Part shown: positions 16,684-25,749 of the stretch, piece after piece | Numbering within the stretch: position 1 is the stretch's first letter | Layout of the letters: each line of letters begins with the position of its first letter | Origin: Ralstonia wenshanensis | GTDB lineage: Bacteria > Pseudomonadota > Gammaproteobacteria > Burkholderiales > Burkholderiaceae | Assembly: GCF_021173085.1 (NCBI RefSeq) | Contig: NZ_CP076412.1 | Location: 1,364,001 to 1,428,000, forward strand | Direction: 5' to 3' | DNA: 64,000 bases | Made by a program: the position numbers and the translations under genes | The notes under the pieces: generated by a model | Told to the model about the DNA's origin: nothing | What the model saw: only the letters and a program-made list of their open reading frames with translations | Databases searched by the model: none

Positions 16684-16685
16684 GG

Positions 16686-17528
16686 TCAGGCTTCCACGGA
16701 GAGTTCGGGGTGGACGGTACGGAAGTCGACGCCGTTGGCGTACGAACCCTTCCAACCGTGCGAGCGCCCGGTCGGCTCGCAGAAATTGAAGTAGCGGAAC
16801 TGCATCGACCAGCGCGATCGCTGGCTCGTGTTGTGGCCCGAGGCGTGCAGCACCAGGAAGTCGACCATCACCAGATCGCCCGGCTTGGTCAACGGCTGCA
16901 CGTGCGGATAGCGCGCGAGGTAGCTCGCCTCGTCCTTGATCAGCAATGCGTAGGCGCCTTGCTTGCCGGCGTTGTCCGGGTCGGCGCTGAAGACGGGCAG
17001 CGGTCCTTCGACGTGCGAGCCCGGGCAGAACTCCACGGGCCCGATCTCGGGCGTGATTTCGACGAGCGGGCTCCAGAACACCACGCCGTCCAGGCTGCGC
17101 AACTGGGCCGGATACTCCTGATGCCAGTTGGCGCGAAATTTCTCTTCGCGCGGGTTGTCGATGCGGATGCCGGAGCCGGCGTGCGCAATGCCCGGCAGCG
17201 CGCCGGGGCGCACTTGGCGAACGAGCTGCTCATGGCGCTCGTCGCCCAGCAGGCGGACAAACGCGGGGATCTGCTTGACGGCGTCGTACACCTCCGCGCC
17301 GTATTTGCGATTGGCCTTGATGACGGCCTGATAACCGTCGTCGAACCGCTCCGGCGCAAACGGTGCGCGCTCGATGTCGAGACTGTATTTGTCGATCACC
17401 AGACCGATGATGTCGTAGATGGCGCGCTGGATCGGCTCCACCTGCGACGGCGCGTAGAAGTCGCGCAGGATCAGCAGGCCGTCGCGCTGGAAGGTCTCGA
17501 CCTGATCGGGGCTCAGGATGCCAGGCAT
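16686..17528 (-). CDS. Phytanoyl-CoA dioxygenase family (PhyH) oxygenase
   Basis: 280 aa from ATG 17528. It is a non-haem Fe(II)/2-oxoglutarate oxygenase: the iron ligands fit H136-x-E138 (NWHQEYP) and H228 (FLVLHASGH), and an Arg shortly after could hold 2-oxoglutarate. The HxE rather than HxD facial triad is a small deviation. PhyH proteins in sugar clusters are thought to hydroxylate the sugar or its acyl group. It overlaps the aminotransferase gene by 16 bp and is 2 bp from the methyltransferase gene. Confidence 0.8.
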   Translation of the reverse strand: MPGILSPDQVETFQRDGLLILRDFYAPSQVEPIQRAIYDIIGLVIDKYSLDIERAPFAPERFDDGYQAVIKANRKYGAEVYDAVKQIPAFVRLLGDERHEQLVRQVRPGALPGIAHAGSGIRIDNPREEKFRANWHQEYPAQLRSLDGVVFWSPLVEITPEIGPVEFCPGSHVEGPLPVFSADPDNAGKQGAYALLIKDEASYLARYPHVQPLTKPGDLVMVDFLVLHASGHNTSQRSRWSMQFRYFNFCEPTGRSHGWKGSYANGVDFRTVHPELSVEA

Positions 17529-18664
17529 GTCAGCGTCTCCTGGTGGGCTTTCACGAGATCGAGCACCACGTTGCATACCGTTGCGATGTTCTCGCTCGAC
17601 ATGTCGTGGTACGAGGGCAGGTTGATGGCGCGCTCGGCAATTGCGTAGCTGTTGGGCGCCTTGTGGCGCCCGGTGGCCTCGGACGTGCCGAACAGCTCCG
17701 TCTGGCTCAGCGGATAGAAGAACACGCGTGCATCGATGCCGCGGCGCGAGAACGCGGCCAGCAGCCCGTCGCGCGTAATGCCCAGCGCTTCGTCAAACAC
17801 GACGGTGGGCATCCAGTAGCTGTTGAGCGTGCCGGGCGCCTCGGGGTTGAGCGCCAAGCCGGCAACGCCGCCAAGGTCCGCCTGATATTCGGCAAAGATC
17901 TCGCGCTTGCGCGCCACCAGCGCGTCGATACGCTCAAGCTGCGCGCAGCCGATGGCGGCCTGCACATTGGAAATCCGGTACTTGAAGCCGATGAAGTCGG
18001 ACCAGAACTGCTTGCCGCCCGGCACGCGGCCGTGGTTGTTCAGCGTCATCACGCGGTCGTACAGCGCACGGTCGTTGGTGACGAACATGCCGCCTTCGCC
18101 CGTCGTCATGGTCTTGGTGCCATGGAACGAGAACGTGCCGAAGATGCCTTGCGACCCGGTTGCATGACCGTGCCAGCGAGAGCCCACAGCCTCGGCCGCA
18201 TCTTCGATGACAGGAATGCCGTGGCGCTTGCCGATGTCCAGCAGGCGGTCCATCTCGCACAGGTTGCCATAGAGGTGCGTGGCGATGATCGCCTTCGTGC
18301 GCGGCGTGATGGCCGCTTCCACGAGCGCCGGGTCCAGGCACCATGTGTCCGGCAGGATGTCGACAAACACGGGCGTTGCGCCCACGTAGGTGATGGGCGA
18401 CGCCGTGGCGATCCAGTTCGTGTCGGCCAGGATCACCTCATCGCCGGCACCGATGCCGAGCGCGGCCAGGCCCATGTGCATGGCACCGGTGCAGCTTGAG
18501 GTCGCAATGGCGTACTGCGTGCCGACAAATTCCGCAAACTGCTTTTCGAAGCGGTTGATGTAGGCGTAGCACTGGTCGCCCCAGCCGTTGCGTGCGGCGT
18601 CGGTAGCGTATTCGACTTCCAGCTCGGTGATCGACGGCTTGGAGTACAGAATTTTCTGGGTCAT
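17513..18664 (-). CDS. DegT/DnrJ/EryC1 sugar aminotransferase
   Basis: 383 aa, PLP-dependent. The Schiff-base lysine is K184 in SFHGTKTMTTGEGG, and D155 in IEDAAEAVG binds the pyridine nitrogen. The conserved GDQCY and RISNVQAAIG motifs resemble perosamine-synthase-type enzymes. Because the lysine is present, it is a true aminotransferase and not an RfbH/DdhC-type 3-dehydratase, which has His there. With RfbF and RfbG as neighbours, it probably makes a CDP-4-amino-4,6-dideoxyhexose. It overlaps both neighbours. Confidence 0.87.
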   Translation of the reverse strand: MTQKILYSKPSITELEVEYATDAARNGWGDQCYAYINRFEKQFAEFVGTQYAIATSSCTGAMHMGLAALGIGAGDEVILADTNWIATASPITYVGATPVFVDILPDTWCLDPALVEAAITPRTKAIIATHLYGNLCEMDRLLDIGKRHGIPVIEDAAEAVGSRWHGHATGSQGIFGTFSFHGTKTMTTGEGGMFVTNDRALYDRVMTLNNHGRVPGGKQFWSDFIGFKYRISNVQAAIGCAQLERIDALVARKREIFAEYQADLGGVAGLALNPEAPGTLNSYWMPTVVFDEALGITRDGLLAAFSRRGIDARVFFYPLSQTELFGTSEATGRHKAPNSYAIAERAINLPSYHDMSSENIATVCNVVLDLVKAHQETLTCLAS

Positions 18665-19254
18665 GGCTGTTCCTGCAGTTCAGGATTCTGGGCACGCAAC
18701 GTGATGCCCGCAAACGCGTCGGTCAGCGGCGGATGGTTGCGGTCCCGGTCGGAGCATTCGGTAATGTCGAGCGGCCAGGCAATGCCCAGGCGGCTGTCGG
18801 TCGGGTTAAGGCCGTCTTCAGCGGCTTGCGCGTACGGCGTCGAGGTCAGATACAGCAGCTCGCAATCGTCTTCCAGCGCCTGGAAGCCGTGGGCAAAGCC
18901 GCGCGGCACCAGCAGGCTGTTGTGGCGTTCGGCGGATAACTCCACCGCATGCCATTGCAGGAACGTTGGGGAGCCAGCACGCAGGTCAACGGCCACGTCG
19001 AACACGCGACCGCGCACGCAACTCACCAGCTTGATCTCGGCATGTGGCGGGTATTGAAAATGCAGCCCACGCACGGTGCCGCGCTTGGCGGAATACGAGT
19101 GATTGATTTGCGCGATCGGGCTGTCAAAGCCGGCGGCGGCAAGTTCATCTGCGCAGAAGAAGCGCGTGAAGTAACCGCGATGGTCACCGATGACCTTGCG
19201 GCTGATTTCAACCACGCCGTCCAGCGGTGTCGGTTGGATGCTGAAGCGGCTCAT
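18661..19254 (-). CDS. rfbC: NDP-4-keto-6-deoxyhexose 3,5-epimerase (RmlC/RfbC-like)
   Basis: 197 aa from ATG 19254; an upstream frame to 19317 overlaps rfbG. It carries the RmlC signature (RGLHFQYPPHAEIKLVSC, GRVFDVAVDLR, PRGFAHGFQALED, the Tyr region LYLTSTPY, and GIAWPL). RmlC normally acts on dTDP-4-keto-6-deoxyglucose. Here the only nucleotidyltransferase is cytidylyl, so a CDP substrate is inferred. It overlaps rfbG and the aminotransferase gene by 4 bp each. Confidence 0.88.
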   Translation of the reverse strand: MSRFSIQPTPLDGVVEISRKVIGDHRGYFTRFFCADELAAAGFDSPIAQINHSYSAKRGTVRGLHFQYPPHAEIKLVSCVRGRVFDVAVDLRAGSPTFLQWHAVELSAERHNSLLVPRGFAHGFQALEDDCELLYLTSTPYAQAAEDGLNPTDSRLGIAWPLDITECSDRDRNHPPLTDAFAGITLRAQNPELQEQP

Positions 19255-20357
19255 GCGGCGCTCCTGGGTGTGGCAGCAGATGCGGCAGCGGTGAAGCGGT
19301 CGATCTGTTGGTCGCACAGCGCGCGCGCATCCGCGGTTTTTTCATGCAGATGCCGGTACCACGCGGCGGTTTGTTCCAGCGCGGTCTCGAACGGCCACGC
19401 CGTCTGCCAGCCTAGTTGCTGGCGTGCCCGGCTGGCGTCGAGATGCAGCATGCCGGCCTCGTGCTTGCCGGTGGCGGCATTGGCGTCCAGTTGCCAGATC
19501 AGTGCGGGCCAATGTTGCTGCAAGCCTTGCAAGACCTGTTCGACCGTGCGCGTGGCGGCGCTGTCCGGGCCGAAGTTCCAGGCGGTTGCGCACGCGGCGT
19601 CGCCGGCCAACAGCCGTTGAGCGAGCACCAGGTACCCATGCAGGCAGTCCAGAACGTGCTGCCACGGCCGCGTGGCGTGCGGTGAGCGGATCACCAGCGG
19701 CGTACCGGCACGCATCGCGCGCTCGGCATCGGGGATGAGGCGGTCTTCCGACCAGTCGCCGCCGCCGATCACATTGCCTGCGCGGCCGGTGGCCAGCAGC
19801 GGGCCGTTGGCGAAAAAGGCGCGCCGGTAGCTTGCGGCCACCAGTTCGGCGCAGGCCTTGGATGCGCTGTACGGGTCATGGCCGCCGAGTGCATCTGTCT
19901 CGCGGTAGCCCCAGGCCCATTCGCGGTTGTCGTAGCACTTGTCGGTGGTGGCGACCACGATGGCGGACAGGTTCGTGCAGCCGCGCGCGGCCTCCAGCAC
20001 GTTCACGGTGCCCATTACGTTGGTGGCGTAGGTGCCGACTGGGTCGTTGTACGACGCGCGCACCAGCGGTTGCGCGGCCAGGTGAAAGACGACGTCGGGT
20101 CGCGCCGCGGTCATGGCGGCACGCAAGGCATCCGCGTCACGGATATCGCCGAGCGTATGGCCGGCCAAGGCGGATTCCACCTCGGCCAGCGTAAAGAGAT
20201 TGGGGTGCGTTTCGGGCGCCAGGCTGTAGCCGGTCACCTCGGCGCCAAGCTGGTGCAGCCACAGTGCCAGCCAGCTGCCCTTGAAGCCGGTGTGCCCGGT
20301 CAGGAAGACGCGCTTGCCGGCCCACGCACGCGGGTCGAGCTTCACCACTTTTTCCAC
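19251..20357 (-). CDS. rfbG: CDP-glucose 4,6-dehydratase
   Basis: 368 aa from GTG 20357, chosen because GGGGAG lies 6 bp upstream and because the frame before it belongs to rfbF. The longer open frame to 21014 is antisense-like read-through of rfbF in another phase. It is an extended [17 protein letters not shown] at the N-terminus, ATTDKCYDN, and [10 protein letters not shown] with catalytic Tyr and Lys. The enzyme makes CDP-4-keto-6-deoxyglucose, the branch point for the sugars of this operon. Its start lies 16 bp inside the end of rfbF. Confidence 0.92.
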   Translation of the reverse strand: MEKVVKLDPRAWAGKRVFLTGHTGFKGSWLALWLHQLGAEVTGYSLAPETHPNLFTLAEVESALAGHTLGDIRDADALRAAMTAARPDVVFHLAAQPLVRASYNDPVGTYATNVMGTVNVLEAARGCTNLSAIVVATTDKCYDNREWAWGYRETDALGGHDPYSASKACAELVAASYRRAFFANGPLLATGRAGNVIGGGDWSEDRLIPDAERAMRAGTPLVIRSPHATRPWQHVLDCLHGYLVLAQRLLAGDAACATAWNFGPDSAATRTVEQVLQGLQQHWPALIWQLDANAATGKHEAGMLHLDASRARQQLGWQTAWPFETALEQTAAWYRHLHEKTADARALCDQQIDRFTAAASAATPRSAA

Positions 20358-21115
20358 GGTGCACTCCCCGCTTGCCAAAGGGCTTCCAGACTGTTCTTGT
20401 CGCGCAGCGTGTCCATCGGCTGCCAGAAGCCGTGGTGCTCGAACGTGTTCAGTTCGCCCATCTCGGCCAGGCGTGCCATGGGCGCGCCTTCCCACGGGGT
20501 GTCTTCGCTCGCGATGTATTCGATGACGGACGGATTGAGCACGAAGAAGCCGCCGTTGATCCAGCTGCCGCCGTCGCCGGGCGGCTTTTCGGTAAAGCCG
20601 GTCACGCGGGCGCCGTCGCGCTGGAGCATGCCGTAGCGGCCCGGCGGCTGCACGGCCGTCACGGTCGCCATCTTGCCGTGCTCGCGGTGGAAGGCGATCT
20701 TGCTCGTGATGTCGATGTCGGACACGCCGTCGCCGTAGGTGAAGCAGAACGGTTCGTTCGGGTCCAGATAGGCGGCCACGCGCTTCAGGCGCCCGCCGGT
20801 CTGCGATTGCTCGCCCGTGTCGACCAGCGTGACGCGCCAGGGCTCGGCATGGCGCTCGTGCACGGTCACTTCGTTCTTCGACATATCGAACGTCACGTCC
20901 GACATGTGCAGGAAGTAGTTGGCGAAGTACTCCTTGATGACGTAGCCCTTGTAGCCGAGGCAGATGATGAAGTCGTTGATGCCGTGGGCGGCATAGATCT
21001 TCATGATGTGCCACAGGATCGGGCGGCCACCAATTTCGATCATCGGCTTGGGCCGCAGGTGCGATTCCTCGCTGATGCGTGTGCCGAGGCCCCCGGCCAG
21101 GATCACTGTCTTCAT
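20342..21115 (-). CDS. rfbF: Glucose-1-phosphate cytidylyltransferase
   Basis: 257 aa, full length. It has the nucleotidyltransferase signature [20 protein letters not shown] and the RfbF-specific regions [26 protein letters not shown] and [11 protein letters not shown]. It condenses CTP and glucose-1-phosphate to CDP-glucose. Together with rfbG this is the committed start of the CDP-6-deoxyhexose pathway. It lies 10 bp after the GT2-TPR gene stop and overlaps rfbG. Confidence 0.95.
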   Translation of the reverse strand: MKTVILAGGLGTRISEESHLRPKPMIEIGGRPILWHIMKIYAAHGINDFIICLGYKGYVIKEYFANYFLHMSDVTFDMSKNEVTVHERHAEPWRVTLVDTGEQSQTGGRLKRVAAYLDPNEPFCFTYGDGVSDIDITSKIAFHREHGKMATVTAVQPPGRYGMLQRDGARVTGFTEKPPGDGGSWINGGFFVLNPSVIEYIASEDTPWEGAPMARLAEMGELNTFEHHGFWQPMDTLRDKNSLEALWQAGSAPWKKW

Positions 21116-21125
21116 GATTGTGTGC

Positions 21126-22235
21126 TCATGCGGCGGCGACTGCGCTGCGTTCCTGCATCTGCCGCGCGAGGTCGGAATATTGGTTCGACTTGATGGCCAG
21201 TGTGTCGGCCAGGGCGCGATAGGTCAGCGCCAGGTACTTTGCGGCGGCAAAGCTGCCGCGCCCGAACACGGCGGCGTCCAGCTTGGGCTGCTCGCCAATC
21301 TCCAGGCACTTCAGGAAGGCGTTCTCCGCCATCGGCAGCCATTGCTTTTCGGCCTCGGCGGGGTGCTTGGCGGCGGCTTCAAACATCAGGTGGCCGAGCA
21401 GGTAGAAGTAGTCTGGCGAGCCCGACCATTCGTCCATCCACTCGCCGGCCAGGGTGATGGCCTCGTCGAGTTGTCCGGTCTGGCTCAGGCACGCCAGCAG
21501 GCAGATACACAGGTCATGCCGATAGGGCGACTGCTTGGGTGCCGTCGCCACGGCGCGGCGGTAATACTCGGCGGCCTGGGCTGCATCGCCCTGGTTGATC
21601 TGGAAATCCTTGCCGAGCTGGTAAAGCACGTACGGATCGTCCGGGCGCGCGGCCAGCTCCAGCTGCAGCAGGGTGTGGTTGCGCCCGCGCTTCTTGTCGA
21701 GCTTGACGTCTAGGTAGCCGTCGTGGCCGATCACCAGCGGCAGGCGAACCCGTTGCAGGTCGGCATCGGGTTGCTCGTGGATGCGGCCCTTGTAGCGCAC
21801 GCCGCGCGGCAGCAGGCGCGCAATCCAGCTGTTGGATTGCTCCACCTTGCCCGAGACTTCAAACCCGCTGCGGATGCACACCACGCCCAGCAACGGGCCG
21901 AAGGTGCAGGCGTCACGCAGCTCGTCCGTGCCGGCCTCGATCCATTCGTCGGCGTCCAGCACGAGGTTCCAGTCCGCATTGGCGGCGGCCAGCGCGGCGT
22001 TGCGGGCGGCGGAAAAGTCATCCACCCACGTGAAATGGTGCACCTGCGCGCCGCACGCCTTGGCAATCGCCACGGTGTCGTCGGTCGAGCCGGTGTCCAG
22101 CACGATCATGCGGTCGACGTGCGGCTTGGCGCTCATCAGGCAGCGCTCGATGCACGCGGCCTCGTCGCGGGCGATGACGACCAGCGCAAGAGTGCTCTTG
22201 GCGAGCTTGGCGCGGTGTTTGGCGTGTTTGGACAT
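21126..22235 (-). CDS. GT2 glycosyltransferase with TPR-like C-terminus (copy B)
   Basis: 369 aa. The GT-A domain starts [20 protein letters not shown], with LDTGSTDDT at 46-54 and DADEW at 94-98. The second half is TPR-like ([27 protein letters not shown]). It is paralogous along its whole length to the transferase at 10492-11574. It starts 34 bp after fliE copy 2 and is therefore the first glycan gene read from the fliE promoter. A role in attaching the sugar to flagellin is plausible but inferred. Confidence 0.83.
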   Translation of the reverse strand: MSKHAKHRAKLAKSTLALVVIARDEAACIERCLMSAKPHVDRMIVLDTGSTDDTVAIAKACGAQVHHFTWVDDFSAARNAALAAANADWNLVLDADEWIEAGTDELRDACTFGPLLGVVCIRSGFEVSGKVEQSNSWIARLLPRGVRYKGRIHEQPDADLQRVRLPLVIGHDGYLDVKLDKKRGRNHTLLQLELAARPDDPYVLYQLGKDFQINQGDAAQAAEYYRRAVATAPKQSPYRHDLCICLLACLSQTGQLDEAITLAGEWMDEWSGSPDYFYLLGHLMFEAAAKHPAEAEKQWLPMAENAFLKCLEIGEQPKLDAAVFGRGSFAAAKYLALTYRALADTLAIKSNQYSDLARQMQERSAVAAA

Positions 22236-22269
22236 GCGGCGCGAAAAAAAGAAAGCGTGAAAAGTGACG

Positions 22270-22608
22270 TCAGATCGACATGCTCATGATGCTCTGGTAC
22301 GCCGAGACGAACTTGTTGCGCACCTGCACCGCGGTCTGCATGTCGATGTTGGCCTTCTGCAGCGAGAGCATCACGTCGTGCAGGTCGACGTCGTTTTTGC
22401 CCATTTCGAAGCTGCGCGAGACGGATTCGGCCTTCTGCTGCGACGCATCCACCCGGTCCAGCGACGACTTGAGCACCGCGCCGAAGTCGACGCTGACCTT
22501 GGCGTCATCGCCCGAACCGACGCCCGCCCCAATGCCACCCACCGTCTTCGACGGCGCCAGCACGCTGTTCATCAGCGAGACCACTGAATTGGCGTTCGTA
22601 ATATCCAT
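22270..22608 (-). CDS. fliE: Flagellar hook-basal body protein FliE, canonical copy
   Basis: 112 aa with the FliE pattern (VDFGAVLKSSLDRVDASQQ, MGKNDVDLHDVMLSLQKANI, ending IMSMSI). The start has AGAGGAG at a good distance. It is divergent from fliF, the standard fliE/fliF arrangement, so I take this to be the ancestral copy. Positions 22334-22395 are identical to 12734-12795 in the second copy. It heads the 12-gene operon that ends with that copy. Confidence 0.96.
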   Translation of the reverse strand: MDITNANSVVSLMNSVLAPSKTVGGIGAGVGSGDDAKVSVDFGAVLKSSLDRVDASQQKAESVSRSFEMGKNDVDLHDVMLSLQKANIDMQTAVQVRNKFVSAYQSIMSMSI

Positions 22609-22889
22609 GTGAAGACAACTCCTCTTTGCTTGTATTGCTTGCGGCGCCGCTGTTTAGCTGCCTGGGCCGGCTTTCTGGGGTGTTTCCCGTCCCGGCCGGT
22701 TGGTCGCTATGGCGCCACGGTGATGCAAAGGTAGCCGCCAGGCCGCCGTTCCCAAGCGCCCAAAAGAACGGGAAAAGGCCCTCTTCTTGCCGATTTGCTT
22801 GCGCGCCCACTGCCGATAATGGCAACCACGGAGCCATGCCCAGACATTGGGTGAGCGCTCAAGCAACGTAGTCAGTCAGGAGATTTGGG
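22609..22889. promoter_or_regulatory. Divergent fliE/fliF promoter region
   Basis: 281 bp between the fliE operon and the fliFGHIJK operon. It contains GCCGATAA (22812-22819, plus strand), identical to a sigma28 -10 element, but no TAAA 15 bp upstream, so I do not call a promoter. No sigma54 motif was found. It must hold the early/middle flagellar promoters for both operons. Confidence 0.45.
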
Positions 22890-24725
22890 ATGCCAACGAC
22901 AGCCGATTCGGTTGCTGTCGCCGACACGCTCGGTACGGTGGATATGCCGGCGGTGGGCCAGGGCGCGATGACGCGCCATAAAGCGGGAGGTGCAGGTGCG
23001 CTGGGCGCCCTGGGCCCGCTCGGCCGTCTGTCGCCGCGCCTGCTGATGATGATCGGCGGTGCCGCTCTGGTGGCCGTCATTGCCGCCGCGATGCTGTGGA
23101 GCCGCGCTCCGGACTATCGCGTCCTGTACAGCAATGTGTCCGACAGCGATGGCGGGGCGATCATCGCTGCGCTGCAACAAATGAACGTGCCGTACCGCTT
23201 TGCCGAAGGCGGCACCGCCATCATGGTGCCCGAGGCGAGCGTGCATGAAGCCCGTCTGAAGCTTGCTTCGCAAGGCCTGCCCAAGGGCGGCCAGGCCGGC
23301 TTCGAGCTGATGGAGAACCAGAAATTCGGCACCAGCCAGTTTGCCGAACAAGTCAATTACCAGCGCGCCCTGGAAGGCGAGCTGGCCCGCACTATCCAGG
23401 CCATGCAGGAGGTGCAATCCGCCCGCGTGCATCTGGCCATGACCAAGCCGTCGGTGTTCGTGCGCGAACAGGCCAAGCCCAGCGCCTCGGTGCTGCTCAA
23501 GCTGTATCCGGGCCGCATGATCGACCGCTCGCAGGTGCAGGCGATTGGCCACCTGGTGTCGAGCAGCGTGCCGAACCTGCCGCTGGCCAATGTGACGGTG
23601 GTCGACCAGTCCGGCCGCCTGCTGTCGTCGTCGTTCCAGGACACCGCCTCGGGCCTCGACCCGACGCAGCTGAGCTACGTGCGCGATGTCGAGCAGGGCT
23701 ATATCAAGCGCATCGAAGCCATCCTTGGCCCCGTGGTGGGCGAAGACAACGTGCGCGCGCAGGTGACGGCCGACGTCGATCTGGACAACACCGAGCAGAT
23801 GGCCGAGACCTACCGTCCCAACCAGGACCCGGCCAACGCCGCCGTGCGCAGCACGCACACCGCAGAAGCCACGCAGAACAAGGCCGACGCCCAGGGTGGC
23901 GTGCCCGGCGCGCTGTCCAACCAACCGCCGACCGCGCCGCGCATGCTGCCGACCGCACCGGCGCCGGCCTCGGCGTCGCAACCGGCTGCAACGGGCCCGA
24001 ACGGCCAACCGCAACAAGCAGCGGCTGCCAACACGAGCGGCACCGCAACCAGCGGTAACTCGTCGAGCACCCGCGATACGACGACCAACTACGAAGTCGA
24101 CAAGACCGTGCGCCGCACCCGCGCCGCGGTGGGCACCGTGCGCCGCCTGTCGGTGGCCGTGGTCGTCAACTACCGTGGCGACGGCAAGACCTGGAAGCCG
24201 TTGTCGGAAGCCGAGATGGCCAACCTCAACGCGCTGGTCAAGGATGCCGTGGGCTTTGACGCCAAGCGCGGCGATTCCGTGAACGTGGTCAACAGCCAGT
24301 TCTCGGGCACGCTGCCGATGGCCAAGGACGACCTGCCGCTGTGGAAGCAGCCGGAGATGATCCAGTACGCCATCCAGGCCGCCAAGTATCTGGCGCTGGC
24401 CATCGGCTTCCTCATCCTGGTGTTTGCGGTGATCCGTCCGGCGATCCGCTCGATGGGCAAGAAGGACGACGCGGCCACGCCCACCTTCGTCGGCCGCGAA
24501 GGCGAAGATCCGAACGCGCCGATCATCACCGGAGCCGCGGCTTCGGCCGGGCCGGAGCTGGAAGGGCCGGGGGCTGCCGGCGCCGATTCCGAAGAGCTGC
24601 CGGACGCGCTGCCGCAGCTCAAGAACAACGACTTCGAGAAGAAGCTCGAGACCATGCGCCGCGTGGCGCAGAGCAACCCGCGCGCTGTCGCGGCCGTCAT
24701 CAAACAATGGGTGAGTAACGAATGA
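22890..24725 (+). CDS. fliF: Flagellar MS-ring protein FliF
   Basis: 611 aa. There is a membrane segment near residues 48-70 (LLMMIGGAALVAVIAAAMLW) and another near 498-517 (YLALAIGFLILVFAVIRPAI). The periplasmic ring-building domains between them include YRVLYSNVSDSDGGAIIAAL and YQRALEGELARTIQAM. An Ala/Pro/Thr-rich stretch near 330-390 is the variable region of the family. The C-terminal tail (KKLETMRRVAQSNPRAVAAVIKQW) binds FliG. AGGAG precedes the ATG, and the stop overlaps the fliG start. Confidence 0.96.
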   Translation: MPTTADSVAVADTLGTVDMPAVGQGAMTRHKAGGAGALGALGPLGRLSPRLLMMIGGAALVAVIAAAMLWSRAPDYRVLYSNVSDSDGGAIIAALQQMNVPYRFAEGGTAIMVPEASVHEARLKLASQGLPKGGQAGFELMENQKFGTSQFAEQVNYQRALEGELARTIQAMQEVQSARVHLAMTKPSVFVREQAKPSASVLLKLYPGRMIDRSQVQAIGHLVSSSVPNLPLANVTVVDQSGRLLSSSFQDTASGLDPTQLSYVRDVEQGYIKRIEAILGPVVGEDNVRAQVTADVDLDNTEQMAETYRPNQDPANAAVRSTHTAEATQNKADAQGGVPGALSNQPPTAPRMLPTAPAPASASQPAATGPNGQPQQAAAANTSGTATSGNSSSTRDTTTNYEVDKTVRRTRAAVGTVRRLSVAVVVNYRGDGKTWKPLSEAEMANLNALVKDAVGFDAKRGDSVNVVNSQFSGTLPMAKDDLPLWKQPEMIQYAIQAAKYLALAIGFLILVFAVIRPAIRSMGKKDDAATPTFVGREGEDPNAPIITGAAASAGPELEGPGAAGADSEELPDALPQLKNNDFEKKLETMRRVAQSNPRAVAAVIKQWVSNE

Positions 24726-25714
24726 GCGCCGAAGGACTCCAACGCAGCGCCATCCTCATGATGTCGCTGGGCGAAAGCGAAGCCGCCGAAGTGCTCAAGC
24801 ACCTGGGCCCGCGCGAAGTGCAGAAGCTGGGCGCGACCATGGCCGCGCTGAAGAACGTGTCGCGCGAGCGTGTGCTCGACGCCTTTGACGCGTTCTTTGT
24901 GGAAGCCGAAGACCTGCCGCTGGACGTGGACTCCAACGAGTACATCCGCACCGTCTTCCGCAAGGCACTGGGCGATGACCGCGCCGCTAACATCATCGAC
25001 CGCATCCTATCGGGCGGTGACACCAGCGGCATCGAAGGCCTGAAGTGGATGGATGCATCGTCGGTGGCGGAACTGATCCGTAACGAGCACCCGCAGATCA
25101 TCGCCACGATCCTGGTCCACCTGGATCGTGATCAGGCTTCGGAAATCCTGACCTATTTCACCGAGCGCCTGCGCAACGACACCATCCTGCGTATCGCCAC
25201 GCTCGACGGCATTCAGCCCAGCGCCCTGCGCGAGCTGAACGACGTGCTGACCAAGCTGCTGCAAGGCAACGACCATCGCAAGAAGAACGCGATGGGCGGC
25301 GTGCTCACGGCAGCGGAAATCCTCAACCTGGTGCCGAGCGCCGTGGAAAGCTCCGTCATCGAAGGCGTGCGCTCGCGCGATCCGGAACTGGCCGACGCCA
25401 TCGTCGAGAAGATGTTCGTGTTCGACAACTTGATCGATCTGGATGGCCGTGCGCTGCAGACGCTGCTGCGCGAGATCAGCCAGGACGTTCTGGTGGTGGC
25501 CCTCAAGGGCGCCAAGCAGGAGTTTCGCGACAAGGTGTTCGCCAACATGTCGCAGCGTGCCGGCACGATGCTCAAGGAAGAGCTGGAAGTGCTGGGGCCC
25601 GTCAAGGTGTCGGAAGTCGAAGCGCAGCAGAAGGAAATCCTGGTCGTTGCGCGCCGCCTGGCCGACGAAGGCGAGATCACCATCGGCCGCAAGGCGGAGG
25701 ACGCCTATGTCTGA
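24722..25714 (+). CDS. fliG: Flagellar motor switch protein FliG
   Basis: 330 aa, normal length. The N-domain begins LQRSAILMMSLGESEAAEVLKHL. The EHPQ motif (IRNEHPQIIATILVHL) and the C-terminal torque helix with its charged residues (SQDVLVVALKGAKQEFRDKVFANMSQRAG) are present. FliG couples FliF to FliM/N and contacts the stator. The ATG overlaps the fliF stop (ATGA). Confidence 0.97.
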   Translation: MSAEGLQRSAILMMSLGESEAAEVLKHLGPREVQKLGATMAALKNVSRERVLDAFDAFFVEAEDLPLDVDSNEYIRTVFRKALGDDRAANIIDRILSGGDTSGIEGLKWMDASSVAELIRNEHPQIIATILVHLDRDQASEILTYFTERLRNDTILRIATLDGIQPSALRELNDVLTKLLQGNDHRKKNAMGGVLTAAEILNLVPSAVESSVIEGVRSRDPELADAIVEKMFVFDNLIDLDGRALQTLLREISQDVLVVALKGAKQEFRDKVFANMSQRAGTMLKEELEVLGPVKVSEVEAQQKEILVVARRLADEGEITIGRKAEDAYV

Positions 25715-25749
25715 CCGTGCTGGCCGCTTTGCTTTGATGGGGCGCTGAG

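Noticed and set aside
17513-18664. RfbH/DdhC-type 3-dehydratase, to make a 3,6-dideoxyhexose
   Set aside because: The catalytic position has Lys184 rather than the His of RfbH, and no iron-sulfur cysteine cluster is seen, so it is an aminotransferase.
19251-21014. 587-aa minus-strand frame that would fuse extra sequence to RfbG
   Set aside because: The part upstream of 20357 reads rfbF in the wrong phase. The RfbG domain with a GGGGAG site starts at GTG 20357.
22812-22819. sigma28 promoter before fliF (GCCGATAA)
   Set aside because: No TAAA or similar sequence at the required 15-bp distance, and fliF is normally not a late gene.
22872-24707. 611-aa open frame antisense to fliF
   Set aside because: It mirrors fliF exactly in extent, has a His/Arg/Gly-rich composition without motifs, and results from high third-position GC in fliF.
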